A DNA stretch of 64,000 bases from Rhodovulum sp. ES.010 (GCF_900142935.1 NZ_FSRS01000001.1:2738001-2802000); one strand, 5' to 3'; counted from the stretch's first letter, positions 49,543-59,600 are shown. A program made the numbers and translations. The notes: a model not told the origin generated them from the sequence alone.

Positions 49543-50460
49543 TCAGTCCGTGAACCGCCAACCCGCCCGCCGGGGCACCCGAACCGCCAGCATCGGTTTC
49601 AGCAGCGGGCTTGCGAACCGGTTGAGGTCTAGGGCCTCGTGCACGCCCACCATTTCCTCGCCGAAGACCTGCGTGCGAACCGCCGAGCGGCAGTAGAAGG
49701 GCGCATCCAGCATGTCGGCCACCTGGCGCGGCGTGTAGCCCGGGTCGGCCCGCGTCTCGCGCCGGACCAGCCATTTCGACCGGGCGAACCGCGTCCGCGG
49801 CGGCGCGTCGATCACCTCGGCCGACCCGTCCGCCCCGAAATGCAGCCCCACGGCCAGTTCCGACCCGTCGCGCACGCTGGCGTCGTAGAAGCAGTAGGCG
49901 CCGTTGTCGGCCGTCGGGAACCGCCCCCAGGTCCAATAGCTGAAATCGTCCTCCAGCGCGTGGATGCCGAAATTCGCGTCGAAATAGCCATGCCCCGTCC
50001 ACTGCCAGCCGGGCTGGTTCAGGTCGACCTCGATTTCCGAGGAGGGCGCGAAGGGCCGCCAGACATGGCTGCCGTCCTGCTTGAGCGGCAATTCGACGGA
50101 CGTAACGGCCGACGGTGTGACCGTCACCCGTCCCTTCAGCCGGTGCATCCGGGGCCAGGCCAGCTCGTCGATGTCGATCACCAGCTTCTCGCCCGTCCAG
50201 GTCAGCTTGGACGGCCCCACCTCGAACGTCCGGTCGGTCTGGCGCAGCGCCGCCTGCCCGCGGTCCGTCATGGTCCAGCGCCCGCCCTTTCCGTAGGTGG
50301 CGACGTTGATGCAGCAGTGGTTCTCGGGGGTCTTGCGCCCGGACCAGCGGTACCAGGGCGAGAACACCGAGCCGATGAACGAGATGATCGAGATCTGCTG
50401 GGTGCCGTCGTGGCTTATGCCGTCGACATACCACCAGGCATAACCGTCGGGCGGGACGTC
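49543..50460 (-). CDS. crtC: Carotenoid 1,2-hydratase (CrtC), start unresolved
   Basis: The frame encodes the CrtC/hydroxyneurosporene synthase sequence: DVPPDGYAWWYVDGISHDGT, then FIGSVFSPWYRWSGRKTPEN, CCINVATYGKGGRWTMTDRG, the GYFDANFGIHALEDDFSYWT motif and KWLVRRETRADPGYTPRQVA. It hydrates neurosporene or its derivatives on the spheroidene route. Family similarity begins near 50460, but no in-frame ATG, GTG or TTG lies between a GTG at 50763 and a GTG at 50367. The first would make a 350-bp overlap with crtD; the second would remove the conserved GYAWWYVDG. The coordinates given mark the conserved frame, not a proven start. Confidence 0.85.
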   Translation of the reverse strand, partial: DVPPDGYAWWYVDGISHDGTQQISIISFIGSVFSPWYRWSGRKTPENHCCINVATYGKGGRWTMTDRGQAALRQTDRTFEVGPSKLTWTGEKLVIDIDELAWPRMHRLKGRVTVTPSAVTSVELPLKQDGSHVWRPFAPSSEIEVDLNQPGWQWTGHGYFDANFGIHALEDDFSYWTWGRFPTADNGAYCFYDASVRDGSELAVGLHFGADGSAEVIDAPPRTRFARSKWLVRRETRADPGYTPRQVADMLDAPFYCRSAVRTQVFGEEMVGVHEALDLNRFASPLLKPMLAVRVPRRAGWRFTD

Positions 50461-51950
50461 GAGGTTGAAGCAAGGTCCGTCAAGATCGCCTCGGCCGCGT
50501 GCCGTCCGGAGAGGGTTGCCATGGGGATGCCCGCCCCCGGATGCGTCCCGCCCCCCGCCAGGTAGAGCCCCACCACGCGCGTCCGCGCCGTGGGCTTCTT
50601 CAACGAGGCTGTCAGCCCGTGCGGGCTCCGCCCGTAAAGGGAACCTTCCGACGCCGGAAACAGCTTCGCGAAGCGGCGCGGTGTCGTCAGCCACTCGGTC
50701 GTCGGCGTCGGGTCGAAGGTCAGCCCGAACCGGGCCAGCGTCTCGAAGGTGCGTGTCCGGCACGTCTCTTTCTCCTCGTCTGTCGCCTCGGCCCCGTCGG
50801 CCACGGGTGGCCCATTCATAATGATCTCGAACCGTTCCAGCCCCTGCGGCATCTTCGCGCTGCCCCGGTCCTGTGCGCAGATATAGAGCGTGCCGTCCTC
50901 GGGCATACGCCCCCCGGCGATCGGGTCGAACTCGGTATGGGGATCGTCGCAGAAAAAGACGTTGTGATGCACGAGCTCCGGGCCGTGGGGCCTGGCCGCG
51001 TAGGACCAGACATAAGCCGACAGGCTGCGCGGATGGGTGGCGTCACGGGGCAGCGTGTCCTCGACATCGGTTCCCAGGAGCCCGGCGCCCAGCGCCGCCG
51101 GATCGCCGTTGAAGACGACGCAATCGGCGGGCAGGCGCGTGCCATCGTCCAGGTGAACGGCCGTCGCGCGCCCGGCTTGCGTCTCGATCCGCGCCGCCCC
51201 GGTGCCGTAGGTGAACGCGGCGCCCTTGTCGCGGGCCAGCCGTTCCAGCGCCTGCGCAAGTTGCTTCATGCCGCCTTCGACGCGCCAGACGCCCTGCGAC
51301 TCGGCATGCCAGATCAGGCCCAGAAGCGCCGGGCTGCGGAACGGCGATCCGCCCACATAGGTCGCGTAGCGCCCGAACAGCTGCGCCAGCCGCCGATCCG
51401 AGAACTGCGCGCCCAGCGATTGCGCCAGCGTCCGGTGCGGCGCCATGTCGAGAATGAGCCGCGGTTGGGTCAGCACATGTGCCGTGAGCGCCCCCTGCGA
51501 CGGCGTGCCGGCCAGCATCATCGGCCCCTCGAACGCCTCGAAGAGCCGCCGGGCGCGGGCGCAGAAGCCGCGGAACTCGCGCTCGGCCTTGGCGCCCGCG
51601 AAGTCGGCGACGGCGGCCGCGCTGGCCTCGGCATCCGAAAACAGGTCCAGCGACGATCCGTCCGGCCACCAGTGCCGCGCCAGAACCTCTTCTCGGTGCA
51701 GCGTGACGTAGTCGGACAGCCGCGCGCCGGTGCATTCGAACAGCTCCTCGAAGACCGTGCGCAGCGTCATCACCGTCGGCCCGGCATCCACCGGCCCGGC
51801 CGGCGTTTCCATCGTGCGCATCTTGCCGCCGGGTCCCGGTGCCCGGTCCACGACCTGGACATCGAGCCCGGCATGGGCCAGCCGGATCGCCGAGGACAGC
51901 CCCCCCATTCCGGCCCCGATCACGACGACTCTCTCGACCGTTCCGGCCAT
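50415..51950 (-). CDS. crtD: Hydroxyneurosporene/methoxyneurosporene dehydrogenase (CrtD)
   Basis: The 511-residue CrtI-type flavoprotein starts MAGTVERVVVIGAGMGGLSS, with PGGKMRTMETPAGPVDAGPT, FGRYATYVGGSPFRSPALLG, VEGGMKQLAQALERLARDKG and YLAGGGTHPGAGIPMATLSG. It adds the 3,4 double bond in spheroidene synthesis. GAGGTGG precedes the ATG at 51950; the frame is open 36 codons more, through the PpsR boxes, which argues against the longer start. Its 3' end overlaps the CrtC-coding frame by about 45 bp. Confidence 0.95.
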   Translation of the reverse strand: MAGTVERVVVIGAGMGGLSSAIRLAHAGLDVQVVDRAPGPGGKMRTMETPAGPVDAGPTVMTLRTVFEELFECTGARLSDYVTLHREEVLARHWWPDGSSLDLFSDAEASAAAVADFAGAKAEREFRGFCARARRLFEAFEGPMMLAGTPSQGALTAHVLTQPRLILDMAPHRTLAQSLGAQFSDRRLAQLFGRYATYVGGSPFRSPALLGLIWHAESQGVWRVEGGMKQLAQALERLARDKGAAFTYGTGAARIETQAGRATAVHLDDGTRLPADCVVFNGDPAALGAGLLGTDVEDTLPRDATHPRSLSAYVWSYAARPHGPELVHHNVFFCDDPHTEFDPIAGGRMPEDGTLYICAQDRGSAKMPQGLERFEIIMNGPPVADGAEATDEEKETCRTRTFETLARFGLTFDPTPTTEWLTTPRRFAKLFPASEGSLYGRSPHGLTASLKKPTARTRVVGLYLAGGGTHPGAGIPMATLSGRHAAEAILTDLASTSTSRPTVMPGGMSTA

Positions 51951-51974
51951 CTTGATCCACCTCAAGGAATGTTG

Positions 51975-52034
51975 ACTCGAAACCATAGACTGTCCATCCT
52001 GATTTACAATTCCGAATGTCTCGCCAGATTGACA
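51975..52034. promoter_or_regulatory. Paired PpsR/CrtJ operators between crtD and crtE
   Basis: TGTCCATCCTGATTTACA (51991-52008) and TGTCTCGCCAGATTGACA (52017-52034) are both TGT-N12-ACA, with exactly 8 bp between them: the spacing known for cooperative CrtJ/PpsR binding. For crtD on the minus strand, TTGTAA (52005-52010) with TATGGT (51983-51988, 16-bp spacer) makes a fair promoter. For crtE the TTGACA at 52029-52034 could be a -35 but no good -10 is seen. Confidence 0.88.
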
Positions 52035-52069
52035 GTCGGGCTGGGCAGGACAACGCAAGGGAGCGGGCC

Positions 52070-52939
52070 ATGGACATCTCGGCGCGAATCGACGCCGCCA
52101 TCAGCCGGGCGATCGCGGAGGGGCAGGGCGGTTCAGCGCCGCCCAAGCTGGCCTCGGCGCTGGAATACGCGCTCACCCCGGGTGGTGCGCGCATTCGTCC
52201 CACGATCTGCCTCAACGTGGCGCGGGCCTGCGGGGACGACAAGCCGGACCTGGCCGACGCGGCGGCGATCTCGATCGAGCTGATCCATTGCGCCAGCCTC
52301 GTGCATGACGACATGCCGTGCTTCGACGATGCCGACATCCGGCGCGGCAAGCCCGCGCTGCACAAGGCCTATGGAGAGCCGCTGGCGCTTCTGACCGGCG
52401 ACAGCCTGATCGTGGCCGGGTTCGAGGTGCTGGCCCGCGCCGCGCATGACGATTGCGCCCGCGCGGTCGAGCTCATCCGCATCCTCGGCCAGCGCACCGG
52501 CATGCCCTGCGGCATCTGCGCCGGGCAGGGCTGGGAGAGCGAGGAAAAGATCGACCTCTCCGCCTATCACCGCGCCAAGACCGGCGCGCTCTTCATCGCC
52601 GCGACCTCGATGGGCGCGGTGGCCGCCGGCCACGAGGCCGAGCCCTGGGAAGAGCTTGGCGACCGCATCGGCGAGGCGTTCCAGGTCGCCGACGACCTCA
52701 AGGACGCGGTGCTCGACGCCGACGCGATGGGCAAGCCTGCCGGGCAGGACGTCACGAACGGCCGGCCGAACGCGGTGGCCGAACTGGGCGTGGAGGGCGC
52801 GGTCCAGCGGTTCCGCGACATCCTGTCGGGCGCAATCTCGTCGATCCCGTCCTGCCAGGGCGAGGCGGCGCTGGCCCAGATGGTCCAGGCCATGGCCGAG
52901 CGGCTCATTCCCGAACCCGCACGACACGCCGCAGAATGA
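52070..52939 (+). CDS. crtE: Geranylgeranyl diphosphate synthase (CrtE)
   Basis: The 289-residue isoprenyl synthase has FARM motif LVHDDMPCFDDADIRRGKP near residue 82 and the second Asp-rich motif FQVADDLKDAVLDAD near 205. It makes GGPP for carotenoids and the phytyl tail. The ATG at 52070 follows AGGGAG; an in-frame start at 52016 lies inside the operator and is rejected. Its stop overlaps crtF (ATGA). Confidence 0.96.
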   Translation: MDISARIDAAISRAIAEGQGGSAPPKLASALEYALTPGGARIRPTICLNVARACGDDKPDLADAAAISIELIHCASLVHDDMPCFDDADIRRGKPALHKAYGEPLALLTGDSLIVAGFEVLARAAHDDCARAVELIRILGQRTGMPCGICAGQGWESEEKIDLSAYHRAKTGALFIAATSMGAVAAGHEAEPWEELGDRIGEAFQVADDLKDAVLDADAMGKPAGQDVTNGRPNAVAELGVEGAVQRFRDILSGAISSIPSCQGEAALAQMVQAMAERLIPEPARHAAE

Positions 52940-54084
52940 CAGACAGCATCTCCGATACGCGACCCGCGCGTGCGCAGCGCGGGTTCAGTTGGCGTCGCTG
53001 GCGCAACCGCAAGATCGCCTCGCCCGCCTTCCAGAGCTGGGCCACGCGCTTTCCCCTGACACGCGGCCACGCGAAACGCGAGGGCGAGCGGATGTTCGAT
53101 TTGGTGTCGGGCTTCGTCTACAGTCAGGTGCTTTATGCGCTGGTCGAACTCGACCTGCTGGTGGCCGCGCGCGACGACCCGCAAACGGTCGCGATGCTGG
53201 CCAACCGCAGCCGCGTGCCGCCCGACCGGATGGAGGCGCTTTGCCAGGCCGCCACGGCCTTGGGGCTGTTCGAACGCGTCGGGGACCGATACCAGCTCGC
53301 CTCTCTCGGCGCGGCGTTGCTGGGGGTGCCGGGCGTGACCGACATGATCCGTCATCACGACGTGTTCTACCGCGACATGGAAGATCCGATCGCCGTGCTC
53401 CGGGGCGAGCGGGAGACCGAGCTCGCCCGCTTCTGGCCCTACGTTTTCGGAGCGGGCGCGGTCGAGCAGCCAGAGGTCGCGGAACGGTATTCCAAGCTGA
53501 TGGCCGACAGCCAGGGCCTGGTGGCCGAAGAGACGCTGCGCACCGTGTCCTTGGACGGCATTTCCCATCTGCTGGACGTCGGCGGCGGCACCGGCGCCTT
53601 CCTTGACGCGGTGGGCCGGGCCTATCCGTCGCTCCGCCTGTCGCTTTTCGACCTGCCGGCCGTCGTGCCCGCTGCCGAAACCCGGTTCCGCGAGGCCGGC
53701 ATGACCGGCCGCGCCAGCGTGTTCGGCGGCAGCTTCCGCGACGATCCGTTGCCCGAGGGGGCGGACGCGGCCTCCCTGATCCGGGTCTGCTACGACCATG
53801 CCGACGACACCGTGCGCGCGCTGATGGCCAAGATTTTCGCTGTCTTGCCGCCCGGCGGTCGGCTCATCGTGTCCGAGCCCATGTCCGGCGGCGCAACGCC
53901 CGAGCGGGCCGCCGATGCCTACTTCGCGTTCTACTGCATGGCCATGCAGACCGGCAGGGTTCGGTCCCGGGCAAGGATCGCCGAACTGATGAAAGAGGCG
54001 GGTTTTCAAGCGATTGAGATGCCGCGCGCACGCCGGACCTTCGTCACCTCGGTCGTGGTTGGCTGTAAACCCGTGGCGACATGA
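52936..54084 (+). CDS. crtF: Hydroxyneurosporene O-methyltransferase (CrtF)
   Basis: The 382-residue O-methyltransferase starts MTDSISDTRPARAQRGFSWR. It has a winged-helix dimerisation domain (about residues 50-115) and a SAM-binding motif LLDVGGGTGAFLDAVG near 213, then SLIRVCYDHADDTVRALMAK and PPGGRLIVSEPMSGG. It methylates the 1-hydroxyl in spheroidene synthesis. The start overlaps the crtE stop. Confidence 0.95.
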   Translation: MTDSISDTRPARAQRGFSWRRWRNRKIASPAFQSWATRFPLTRGHAKREGERMFDLVSGFVYSQVLYALVELDLLVAARDDPQTVAMLANRSRVPPDRMEALCQAATALGLFERVGDRYQLASLGAALLGVPGVTDMIRHHDVFYRDMEDPIAVLRGERETELARFWPYVFGAGAVEQPEVAERYSKLMADSQGLVAEETLRTVSLDGISHLLDVGGGTGAFLDAVGRAYPSLRLSLFDLPAVVPAAETRFREAGMTGRASVFGGSFRDDPLPEGADAASLIRVCYDHADDTVRALMAKIFAVLPPGGRLIVSEPMSGGATPERAADAYFAFYCMAMQTGRVRSRARIAELMKEAGFQAIEMPRARRTFVTSVVVGCKPVAT

Positions 54085-54098
54085 TGCCCCTCCGAAGC

Positions 54099-54142
54099 TG
54101 TCTAAAAAAGTTGACACTCAGCCCTGTCTAGCTAAACTTACA
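54099..54142 (+). promoter_or_regulatory. bchC promoter with paired PpsR/CrtJ operators
   Basis: TGTCTAAAAAAGTTGACA (54099-54116) and TGTCTAGCTAAACTTACA (54125-54142) are TGT-N12-ACA palindromes exactly 8 bp apart. TTGACA at 54111-54116 and TAAACT at 54133-54138 (16-bp spacer) form a sigma-70-type promoter that both operators cover. This is the arrangement described for the R. capsulatus bchC promoter. It should drive bchCXYZ and feed into puf. Confidence 0.92.
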
Positions 54143-54206
54143 ACAGTCAATCACCGTCGAGTGAGTCCCGAGTCAGCCGGGCGACAGAAACGGGAAGGGA
54201 GTGTCC

Positions 54207-55154
54207 ATGGAAACCACCGCCGTCATCCTTCGGGGCCCCAAGGAAATCGGGCTCGGAAAGCTGGGGTTGGCGGCGCCCGGACCGCGGGATCTGGTGGTGG
54301 AAATCTCCCATTCCGGCATCTCCACGGGCACCGAAAAGCTCTTCTATACCGGCGAGATGCCGCCCTTCCCCGGCATGGGGTATCCGCTGGTGCCCGGCTA
54401 CGAATCCGCCGGCGAGGTGGTCGAGGCCGGCTCCGAGACGAACTTCAAGGTGGGCGAGCATATCTTCGTCCCCGGCGCCAACTGCTATGACGGGGCGCGG
54501 GGGCTTTTCGGCGGCTCGGCCCGGCGCCTGGTGACCGATGCCAGCCGCGTGACGCGGATCGACGCCGGCCTCGGGCCGGAAGGCGCGCTGCTGGCGCTGG
54601 CCGCCACCGCCCGTCATTCGCTGGCCGGCGTCGACAAGAAGATGCCGGAACTCATCGTCGGCCACGGCGTTCTGGGCCGGCTGCTCGCGCGGCTGACCAT
54701 CGCCGCGGGCGCGCCGGCCCCCACCGTCTGGGAGATCAACCCCGACCGGCAGGGCGGCGCCGAAGGCTACGAGGTCCTGCACCCCGACGACGATCTGCGC
54801 AGCGATTACCGCACGATCTACGACGCGTCGGGCGTCGGCGCGCTCCTGGACATGCTCATCACCCGCATCGCCAAGGGCGGCGAGGTGGTGCTTGCCGGGT
54901 TCTACACCCAACCGCTTTCCTTCGCCTTTCCGCCCGCCTTCATGAAGGAGGCCCGGCTGCGCATCGCCGCCGAGTGGGACCGCGAGGACCTGATTGCAAC
55001 GCGCCAGCTCGTGGAGTCGGGCGCGTTGTCGCTGGGGGGGCTCATCACCCACAGCGTACCCGCGGAAAAGGCCGCAGAAGCCTATGAAACCGCGTTCAAC
55101 GACCCTGCCTGTCTGAAAATGATCCTGAACTGGGGAGCCGCTCATGACGCTTGA
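54207..55154 (+). CDS. bchC: 3-hydroxyethyl bacteriochlorophyllide a dehydrogenase (BchC)
   Basis: The 315-residue MDR-like dehydrogenase starts [20 protein letters not shown] and has [36 protein letters not shown] and [20 protein letters not shown]. It oxidises the 3-hydroxyethyl group to acetyl. GGGAAGGGA ends 6 bp before the ATG at 54207; a GTG two codons upstream is too close to that site. The 3' end overlaps bchX by 11 bp. Confidence 0.96.
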   Translation: METTAVILRGPKEIGLGKLGLAAPGPRDLVVEISHSGISTGTEKLFYTGEMPPFPGMGYPLVPGYESAGEVVEAGSETNFKVGEHIFVPGANCYDGARGLFGGSARRLVTDASRVTRIDAGLGPEGALLALAATARHSLAGVDKKMPELIVGHGVLGRLLARLTIAAGAPAPTVWEINPDRQGGAEGYEVLHPDDDLRSDYRTIYDASGVGALLDMLITRIAKGGEVVLAGFYTQPLSFAFPPAFMKEARLRIAAEWDREDLIATRQLVESGALSLGGLITHSVPAEKAAEAYETAFNDPACLKMILNWGAAHDA

Positions 55155-56148
55155 CGTCCCGAATCTGAAAGACATCGATCAGCGCCTGCGCGACGAGGCG
55201 AACGAGCCGCTGGACGAGGAAATCCCCGTCGCCGAGCCGACCAAGAAGACGCAGATCGTCGCGATCTACGGCAAGGGCGGCATCGGCAAGTCGTTCACGC
55301 TGGCCAACCTGTCCAACATGATGGCCGAACAGGGCAAGCGCGTCCTGCTGATCGGCTGCGACCCGAAATCGGACACCACGTCGCTTCTGTTCGGCGGCAA
55401 GGCCTGCCCCACGATCATCGAGACCTCGACCAAGAAGAAGCTCGCCGGCGAGGAAGTGCAGATCGGCGACGTCTGCTTCAAGCGCAACGGCGTCTTCGCG
55501 ATGGAGCTGGGCGGGCCTGAAGTCGGCCGCGGCTGCGGCGGGCGCGGCATCATCCACGGCTTCGAGCTGCTGGAAAAGCTGGGCTTCCACGACTGGGATT
55601 TCGACTACGTGCTGCTCGACTTCCTGGGCGACGTGGTCTGCGGCGGCTTCGGCCTGCCGATCGCCCGCGACATGGCGCAGAAGGTGATCCTGGTCGGCTC
55701 CAACGACCTGCAGTCGCTCTACGTTGCCAACAACGTCTGCTCGGCGGTGGAATACTTCCGCAAGCTCGGCGGCAATGTCGGCGTCGCGGGACTGGTCATC
55801 AACAAGGATGACGGCACCGGCGAGGCGCAGGCTTTTGCCGAGGCGGTGAACATCCCGGTTCTGGCGGCGATCCCGCAGGACGAGGATCTGCGCCGGAAAT
55901 CGGCGAACTACCAGATCGTCGGCAGCGCCCAGAGCCAGTGGGGCGAGTTGTTCGCCGGGCTCGCGACCGCCGTGGCCGATGCGCCGCCGATCCGCCCCGC
56001 GCCGCTCGACCAGGACGGCCTGCTGGGCCTTTTCGCGCCCGAGGAGACCGGCGCGGGCTTCGAACTGACGCCCGCGACCGACGCGGACATGCGCGGCAAG
56101 AACGCCAAGCCGAAGAAATCCCTCGAAGTGGTGTACGACGATGTTTGA
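55144..56148 (+). CDS. bchX: Chlorophyllide a reductase iron-protein subunit BchX
   Basis: A NifH-like 334-residue ATPase: P-loop [15 protein letters not shown] at 42-56, [18 protein letters not shown], and cluster Cys131 (GRGCGGRG) and Cys166 (GDVVCGGFG). It feeds electrons to BchYZ for ring B reduction, which separates bacteriochlorin from chlorin pigments. It overlaps bchC by 11 bp and the following small ORF by 8 bp. Confidence 0.98.
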   Translation: MTLDVPNLKDIDQRLRDEANEPLDEEIPVAEPTKKTQIVAIYGKGGIGKSFTLANLSNMMAEQGKRVLLIGCDPKSDTTSLLFGGKACPTIIETSTKKKLAGEEVQIGDVCFKRNGVFAMELGGPEVGRGCGGRGIIHGFELLEKLGFHDWDFDYVLLDFLGDVVCGGFGLPIARDMAQKVILVGSNDLQSLYVANNVCSAVEYFRKLGGNVGVAGLVINKDDGTGEAQAFAEAVNIPVLAAIPQDEDLRRKSANYQIVGSAQSQWGELFAGLATAVADAPPIRPAPLDQDGLLGLFAPEETGAGFELTPATDADMRGKNAKPKKSLEVVYDDV

Positions 56149-56275
56149 CCTCGACGAACTCTCCCGCTGGGACGAGGCGCTGCAGGCGCTCGAACACCAC
56201 GCCCCCGAACCCGCTGAACTCCAAGAGGCGCCCGCCAGGGATGCGGCGCCCCTGCGCGAACTGGAGGACGCATGA
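56141..56275 (+). CDS. Small acidic protein bridging bchX and bchY, 44 aa
   Basis: ATG at 56141 to TGA at 56275 encodes [20 protein letters not shown] then APEPAELQEAPARDAAPL and RELEDA. It overlaps the end of bchX by 8 bp, and its own stop overlaps the bchY start as ATGA, so ribosomes can pass through bchX-ORF-bchY without leaving the mRNA. The sequence is acidic, with an amphipathic helix then a Pro/Ala/Glu tail. I know no function. It could be a coupling ORF or a small partner of chlorophyllide reductase. Confidence 0.6.
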   Translation: MFDLDELSRWDEALQALEHHAPEPAELQEAPARDAAPLRELEDA

Positions 56276-57855
56276 CCGAAGAGGTCACATATGACAATGC
56301 CCACACCGCCGAGGTGATCGAGGGCACGCCGCGGGAGGCCGGAAACCCTCACGCGACGGGTGCCGACCCGGCGCTGGGCGACGGCATGGGCTGCCATGCC
56401 GGAGCGGCCGAGATGGAAAAGGCGGCCCGCATGGCGGGCAAGTCCGAGATTCTCGACCAGTACGCAAAGGACTATCCGCAAGGCCCGCACGACAGGCCGC
56501 AAAGCATGTGTCCGGCCTTCGGGTCGCTCCGTGTGGGGCTGAGGATGCGCCGCGTGGCGACCGTTCTGTCCGGTTCCGCCTGCTGCGTCTACGGCCTGAC
56601 CTTTGTCAGCCATTTCTACGGCGCTCGGCGCTCGGTGGGCTACGTGCCGTTCAACTCCGAGACGCTGGTCACCGGCAAGCTGTTCGAGGACATCCGCGAC
56701 TCCGTGCACGCGTTGGCCGATCCCGAGAAATACGACGCCATCGTGGTGACGAATCTCTGCGTGCCGACCGCGTCGGGCGTGCCGCTGCGGCTGTTGCCCG
56801 ACGAGATCAATGGCGTGCGGATCGTGGGTATCGACGTGCCGGGCTTCGGCATTCCGACCCATGCCGAGGCCAAGGACGTTCTCGCCGGGGCGATGCTGAA
56901 CTATGCCCGCCAAGAGGCCGAGGCCGGCCCGGTCGCCGCGCCCGAGGGCGGCGTGTCCGACCGGCCGACCGTCACGCTTCTGGGCGAGATGTTCCCCGCC
57001 GACCCGATCGTGATCGGCCAGATGCTCGACCCGCTGGGGCTGGCCTGCGGTCCCGTGGTGCCCGCGCGCGAGTGGCGTGAACTCTACGCCGCGCTCGACT
57101 GCGGCGCGGTCGCGGCGCTGCATCCGTTCTACACCGCGGCCATGCGTGAATTCGACGCGGCGGGCCGCCCGATCGTGGGTTCCGCCCCGGTCGGACATGA
57201 CGGAACCGCCGCCTGGCTGGCCAATATCGGCGACGCCTTCGGCCTGCCGGCCGACAAGGTCGCCGCCGCCCAGAACGCCTTCCTGCCGGCGATCAAGCGG
57301 GCGCTGGAAGATGCCCCGGTCGATGGCACGATCACGCTGTCGGGGTATGAGGGGTCCGAACTTCTGGTGGCCCGCCTGCTGATCGAGTCGGGCGCGAAAA
57401 TCCCTTATGTTGGAACGGCTTGCCCGAAAACGAAGCAATCCGAAGCCGACCGGGAATGGCTCGAGGCGCATGGCGCCAAGGTGGTCTATCGCGCCTCGCT
57501 CGAGGACGACTGCGCCGCCGTGGAGGCGATCAAGCCCGACCTCGCCATCGGCACCACGCCCGTCGTGCAGAAGGCCAAGGAACTGGCGGTTCCGGGCCTC
57601 TACTTCACGAACCTCATCTCGGCCCGTCCGCTGATGGGACCGGCCGGGGCGGGCAGCCTCGCGCAGGTGGTAAATGCGGCGATTGCGAACAAGGGCCGCA
57701 TGGCATCGATGAAGGAATTCTTCGAAGGTGTGGGCGAGGGAGACACCGCCGGTGTTTGGGAAGGGGAACCGAATCTCCACCCCGAGTTCCGGGCGCTCCA
57801 CGAGAAGAAGCTAGAGAAGAAGCGTCGCGCCGAGAAGGCGCAGGAGATGATCTGA
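56272..57855 (+). CDS. bchY: Chlorophyllide a reductase subunit Y
   Basis: The 527-residue nitrogenase-like subunit has [20 protein letters not shown], the [20 protein letters not shown] motif with cluster Cys residues, [40 protein letters not shown], and a C-terminal Lys/Glu-rich tail. With BchZ it holds the 4Fe-4S cluster and binds chlorophyllide. The N-terminal 60 residues are poorly conserved, so the exact start depends on the ATGA overlap with the small ORF. bchZ overlaps by 1 bp. Confidence 0.96.
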   Translation: MTEEVTYDNAHTAEVIEGTPREAGNPHATGADPALGDGMGCHAGAAEMEKAARMAGKSEILDQYAKDYPQGPHDRPQSMCPAFGSLRVGLRMRRVATVLSGSACCVYGLTFVSHFYGARRSVGYVPFNSETLVTGKLFEDIRDSVHALADPEKYDAIVVTNLCVPTASGVPLRLLPDEINGVRIVGIDVPGFGIPTHAEAKDVLAGAMLNYARQEAEAGPVAAPEGGVSDRPTVTLLGEMFPADPIVIGQMLDPLGLACGPVVPAREWRELYAALDCGAVAALHPFYTAAMREFDAAGRPIVGSAPVGHDGTAAWLANIGDAFGLPADKVAAAQNAFLPAIKRALEDAPVDGTITLSGYEGSELLVARLLIESGAKIPYVGTACPKTKQSEADREWLEAHGAKVVYRASLEDDCAAVEAIKPDLAIGTTPVVQKAKELAVPGLYFTNLISARPLMGPAGAGSLAQVVNAAIANKGRMASMKEFFEGVGEGDTAGVWEGEPNLHPEFRALHEKKLEKKRRAEKAQEMI

Positions 57856-59336
57856 TGCTGGTCCAGGATCACGACAGAGCCGGAGGGTACTGGGGGGCCG
57901 TTTACGCCTTCTGTGCCGTCAAGGGCTTGCAGGTCGTCATCGACGGGCCCGTCGGATGCGAGAACCTGCCCGTCACCTCGGTGCTGCACTACACCGACGC
58001 GCTGCCGCCGCACGAACTGCCCATCGTCGTCACCGGCTTGGGCGAGGAAGAACTGGGTCGCGACGGCACCGAGGGCGCGATGAAGCGCGCCTGGGGCACC
58101 CTCGACCCCGCACTTCCGGCGGTCGTGGTGACCGGGTCCATCGCCGAGATGATCGGCGGCGGCGTCACCCCCCAGGGCACCAACATTCAGCGTTTCCTGC
58201 CGCGCACCATCGACGAGGACCAGTGGGAAGCCGCCGACCGGGCGATGACCTGGATCTTCACAGAGTTCGGCATGACCAAGGGCCGGATGCCGCCGGAGAA
58301 GAAACGCGAAGAGGGCGCCAAGCCGCGGGTCAACATCCTCGGCCCGATGTATGGCGTGTTCAACATGCCGTCTGACCTGGCCGAGATTCGCCGCCTAGTC
58401 GAAGGCATTGGCGCCGAGGTCAACATGGTGATGCCGCTCGGCGCGCACCTGGCCGAGATGCGCAACCTGGTCAACGCCGACGCCAATATCGTGATGTATC
58501 GCGAGTTCGGCCGGGGCCTCGCCGAGGTTCTGGGCAAGCCCTACCTGCAGGCGCCGATCGGGATCGATTCGACGACCAGGTTCCTGCGCAAGCTGGGCGA
58601 GATGCTCGATCTCGACCCCGAGCCCTTCATCGCCCGCGAGAAGCATTCCACGATCAAGCCGGTCTGGGATCTCTGGCGCTCGGTCACGCAGGACTTCTTC
58701 GCCACGGCGACCTTCGCCATCGTCGCGAACGAGACCTATGCCCGCGGCGTGCGGCATTTCCTGGAAAGCGATCTGGGCCTGCCCTGCGCCTTTGCCGTCG
58801 CCCGCAAGGCCGGCGCCAAGACCGACAACGACGAGGTCCGCGCGATGATGGCGCAGAAGCGTCCGCTCGTCGTGATGGGCTCGATCAACGAGAAGATGTA
58901 CCTTGCCGAGTTGGGCGCGGGACACGGGCCGAAGCCGGCCTTCATCCCCGCCGGGTTCCCGGGCGCCGCCATCCGGCGCGCCACGGGCACGCCCTTCATG
59001 GGCTACGCAGGGGCGACCTACCTGCTTCAGGAAGTGTGCAATTCGCTGTTCGACGCGCTCTTCCACATCCTGCCGCTGGGCACCGAGATGGACTCGGCAG
59101 CGGCAACCCCCACCCGGCTTCGCCGCGATTTCCCCTGGGACGAGGACGCGCAGGCGCTCCTCGACCGGATCGTGGCCGAACACCCGGTTCTCACCCGCAT
59201 TTCCGCCGCCAAGACGCTTCGCGATGCCGCCGAAAAGGCCGCGCTGGAGCAGGGGGCGGAACGCGTGGTGCGCGAAACCGTCGAGGCGCTCGCGCCCGCC
59301 GGTTTCGAAAGCCTTGTCAAAGGAGAAAGCAAATGA
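57855..59336 (+). CDS. bchZ: Chlorophyllide a reductase subunit Z
   Basis: The 493-residue subunit starts [20 protein letters not shown], with [20 protein letters not shown] containing the cluster Cys, [20 protein letters not shown] and [20 protein letters not shown]. The C-terminal helper region ([20 protein letters not shown]) matches the family. It forms the BchYZ heterotetramer. The start shares one base with the bchY stop (TGATG); its stop overlaps pufQ. In Rhodobacter the main puf promoter lies inside the end of bchZ. Confidence 0.97.
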   Translation: MLVQDHDRAGGYWGAVYAFCAVKGLQVVIDGPVGCENLPVTSVLHYTDALPPHELPIVVTGLGEEELGRDGTEGAMKRAWGTLDPALPAVVVTGSIAEMIGGGVTPQGTNIQRFLPRTIDEDQWEAADRAMTWIFTEFGMTKGRMPPEKKREEGAKPRVNILGPMYGVFNMPSDLAEIRRLVEGIGAEVNMVMPLGAHLAEMRNLVNADANIVMYREFGRGLAEVLGKPYLQAPIGIDSTTRFLRKLGEMLDLDPEPFIAREKHSTIKPVWDLWRSVTQDFFATATFAIVANETYARGVRHFLESDLGLPCAFAVARKAGAKTDNDEVRAMMAQKRPLVVMGSINEKMYLAELGAGHGPKPAFIPAGFPGAAIRRATGTPFMGYAGATYLLQEVCNSLFDALFHILPLGTEMDSAAATPTRLRRDFPWDEDAQALLDRIVAEHPVLTRISAAKTLRDAAEKAALEQGAERVVRETVEALAPAGFESLVKGESK

Positions 59337-59554
59337 CCGACCAGACTTCCGACGTCCATGTCGCGCGCGCGCACCGGCCGCCGAAAGTGGAGTTCATGGT
59401 CTACTTCACGATCATCTTCCTTGCCGCGCTGCCGCTCGCCTTCGTCGCGACGCTGCTGGCCGTGGTCAAGCGGGGCGATCTGAAGACGAAAGGGCCGGTG
59501 GCCCGTGCCTGGAGCCAGGCGCGGATCATCACGCCCATGATCTTTTCTGCCTGA
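59333..59554 (+). CDS. pufQ: PufQ, puf operon pigment-supply protein
   Basis: The 73-residue protein starts [20 protein letters not shown] and has one membrane helix ([20 protein letters not shown]) and a basic end with [19 protein letters not shown]. Length and layout match Rhodobacter PufQ, which raises bacteriochlorophyll flow to complexes. AGGAGA precedes the ATG; the start overlaps bchZ by 4 bp. Presence of pufQ points to the Rhodobacterales. Confidence 0.93.
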   Translation: MTDQTSDVHVARAHRPPKVEFMVYFTIIFLAALPLAFVATLLAVVKRGDLKTKGPVARAWSQARIITPMIFSA

Positions 59555-59600
59555 GCGATCAGGCAGTTCACCGAGTTCGCCCTACTCCCGGTTGGGCGAA
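59547..59600 (+). promoter_or_regulatory. Two stem-loops at the pufQ end and pufQ-pufB spacer
   Basis: CTGCCTGA-GCGA-TCAGGCAG (59547-59566) spans the pufQ stop codon. TTCGCCC and GGGCGAA (59576-59582, 59594-59600) form a second stem with an 11-nt loop. They lie 5' of pufB, where in Rhodobacter mRNA structures and processing set the level of LH1 mRNA relative to pufQ. The rest of the 126-bp spacer ends in GGAGGAAA before pufB. Confidence 0.55.

Noticed and set aside
50461..50763. Extended N-terminus of CrtC from GTG 50763
   Set aside because: The extra residues are a shifted reading of conserved crtD sequence and show no CrtC similarity.
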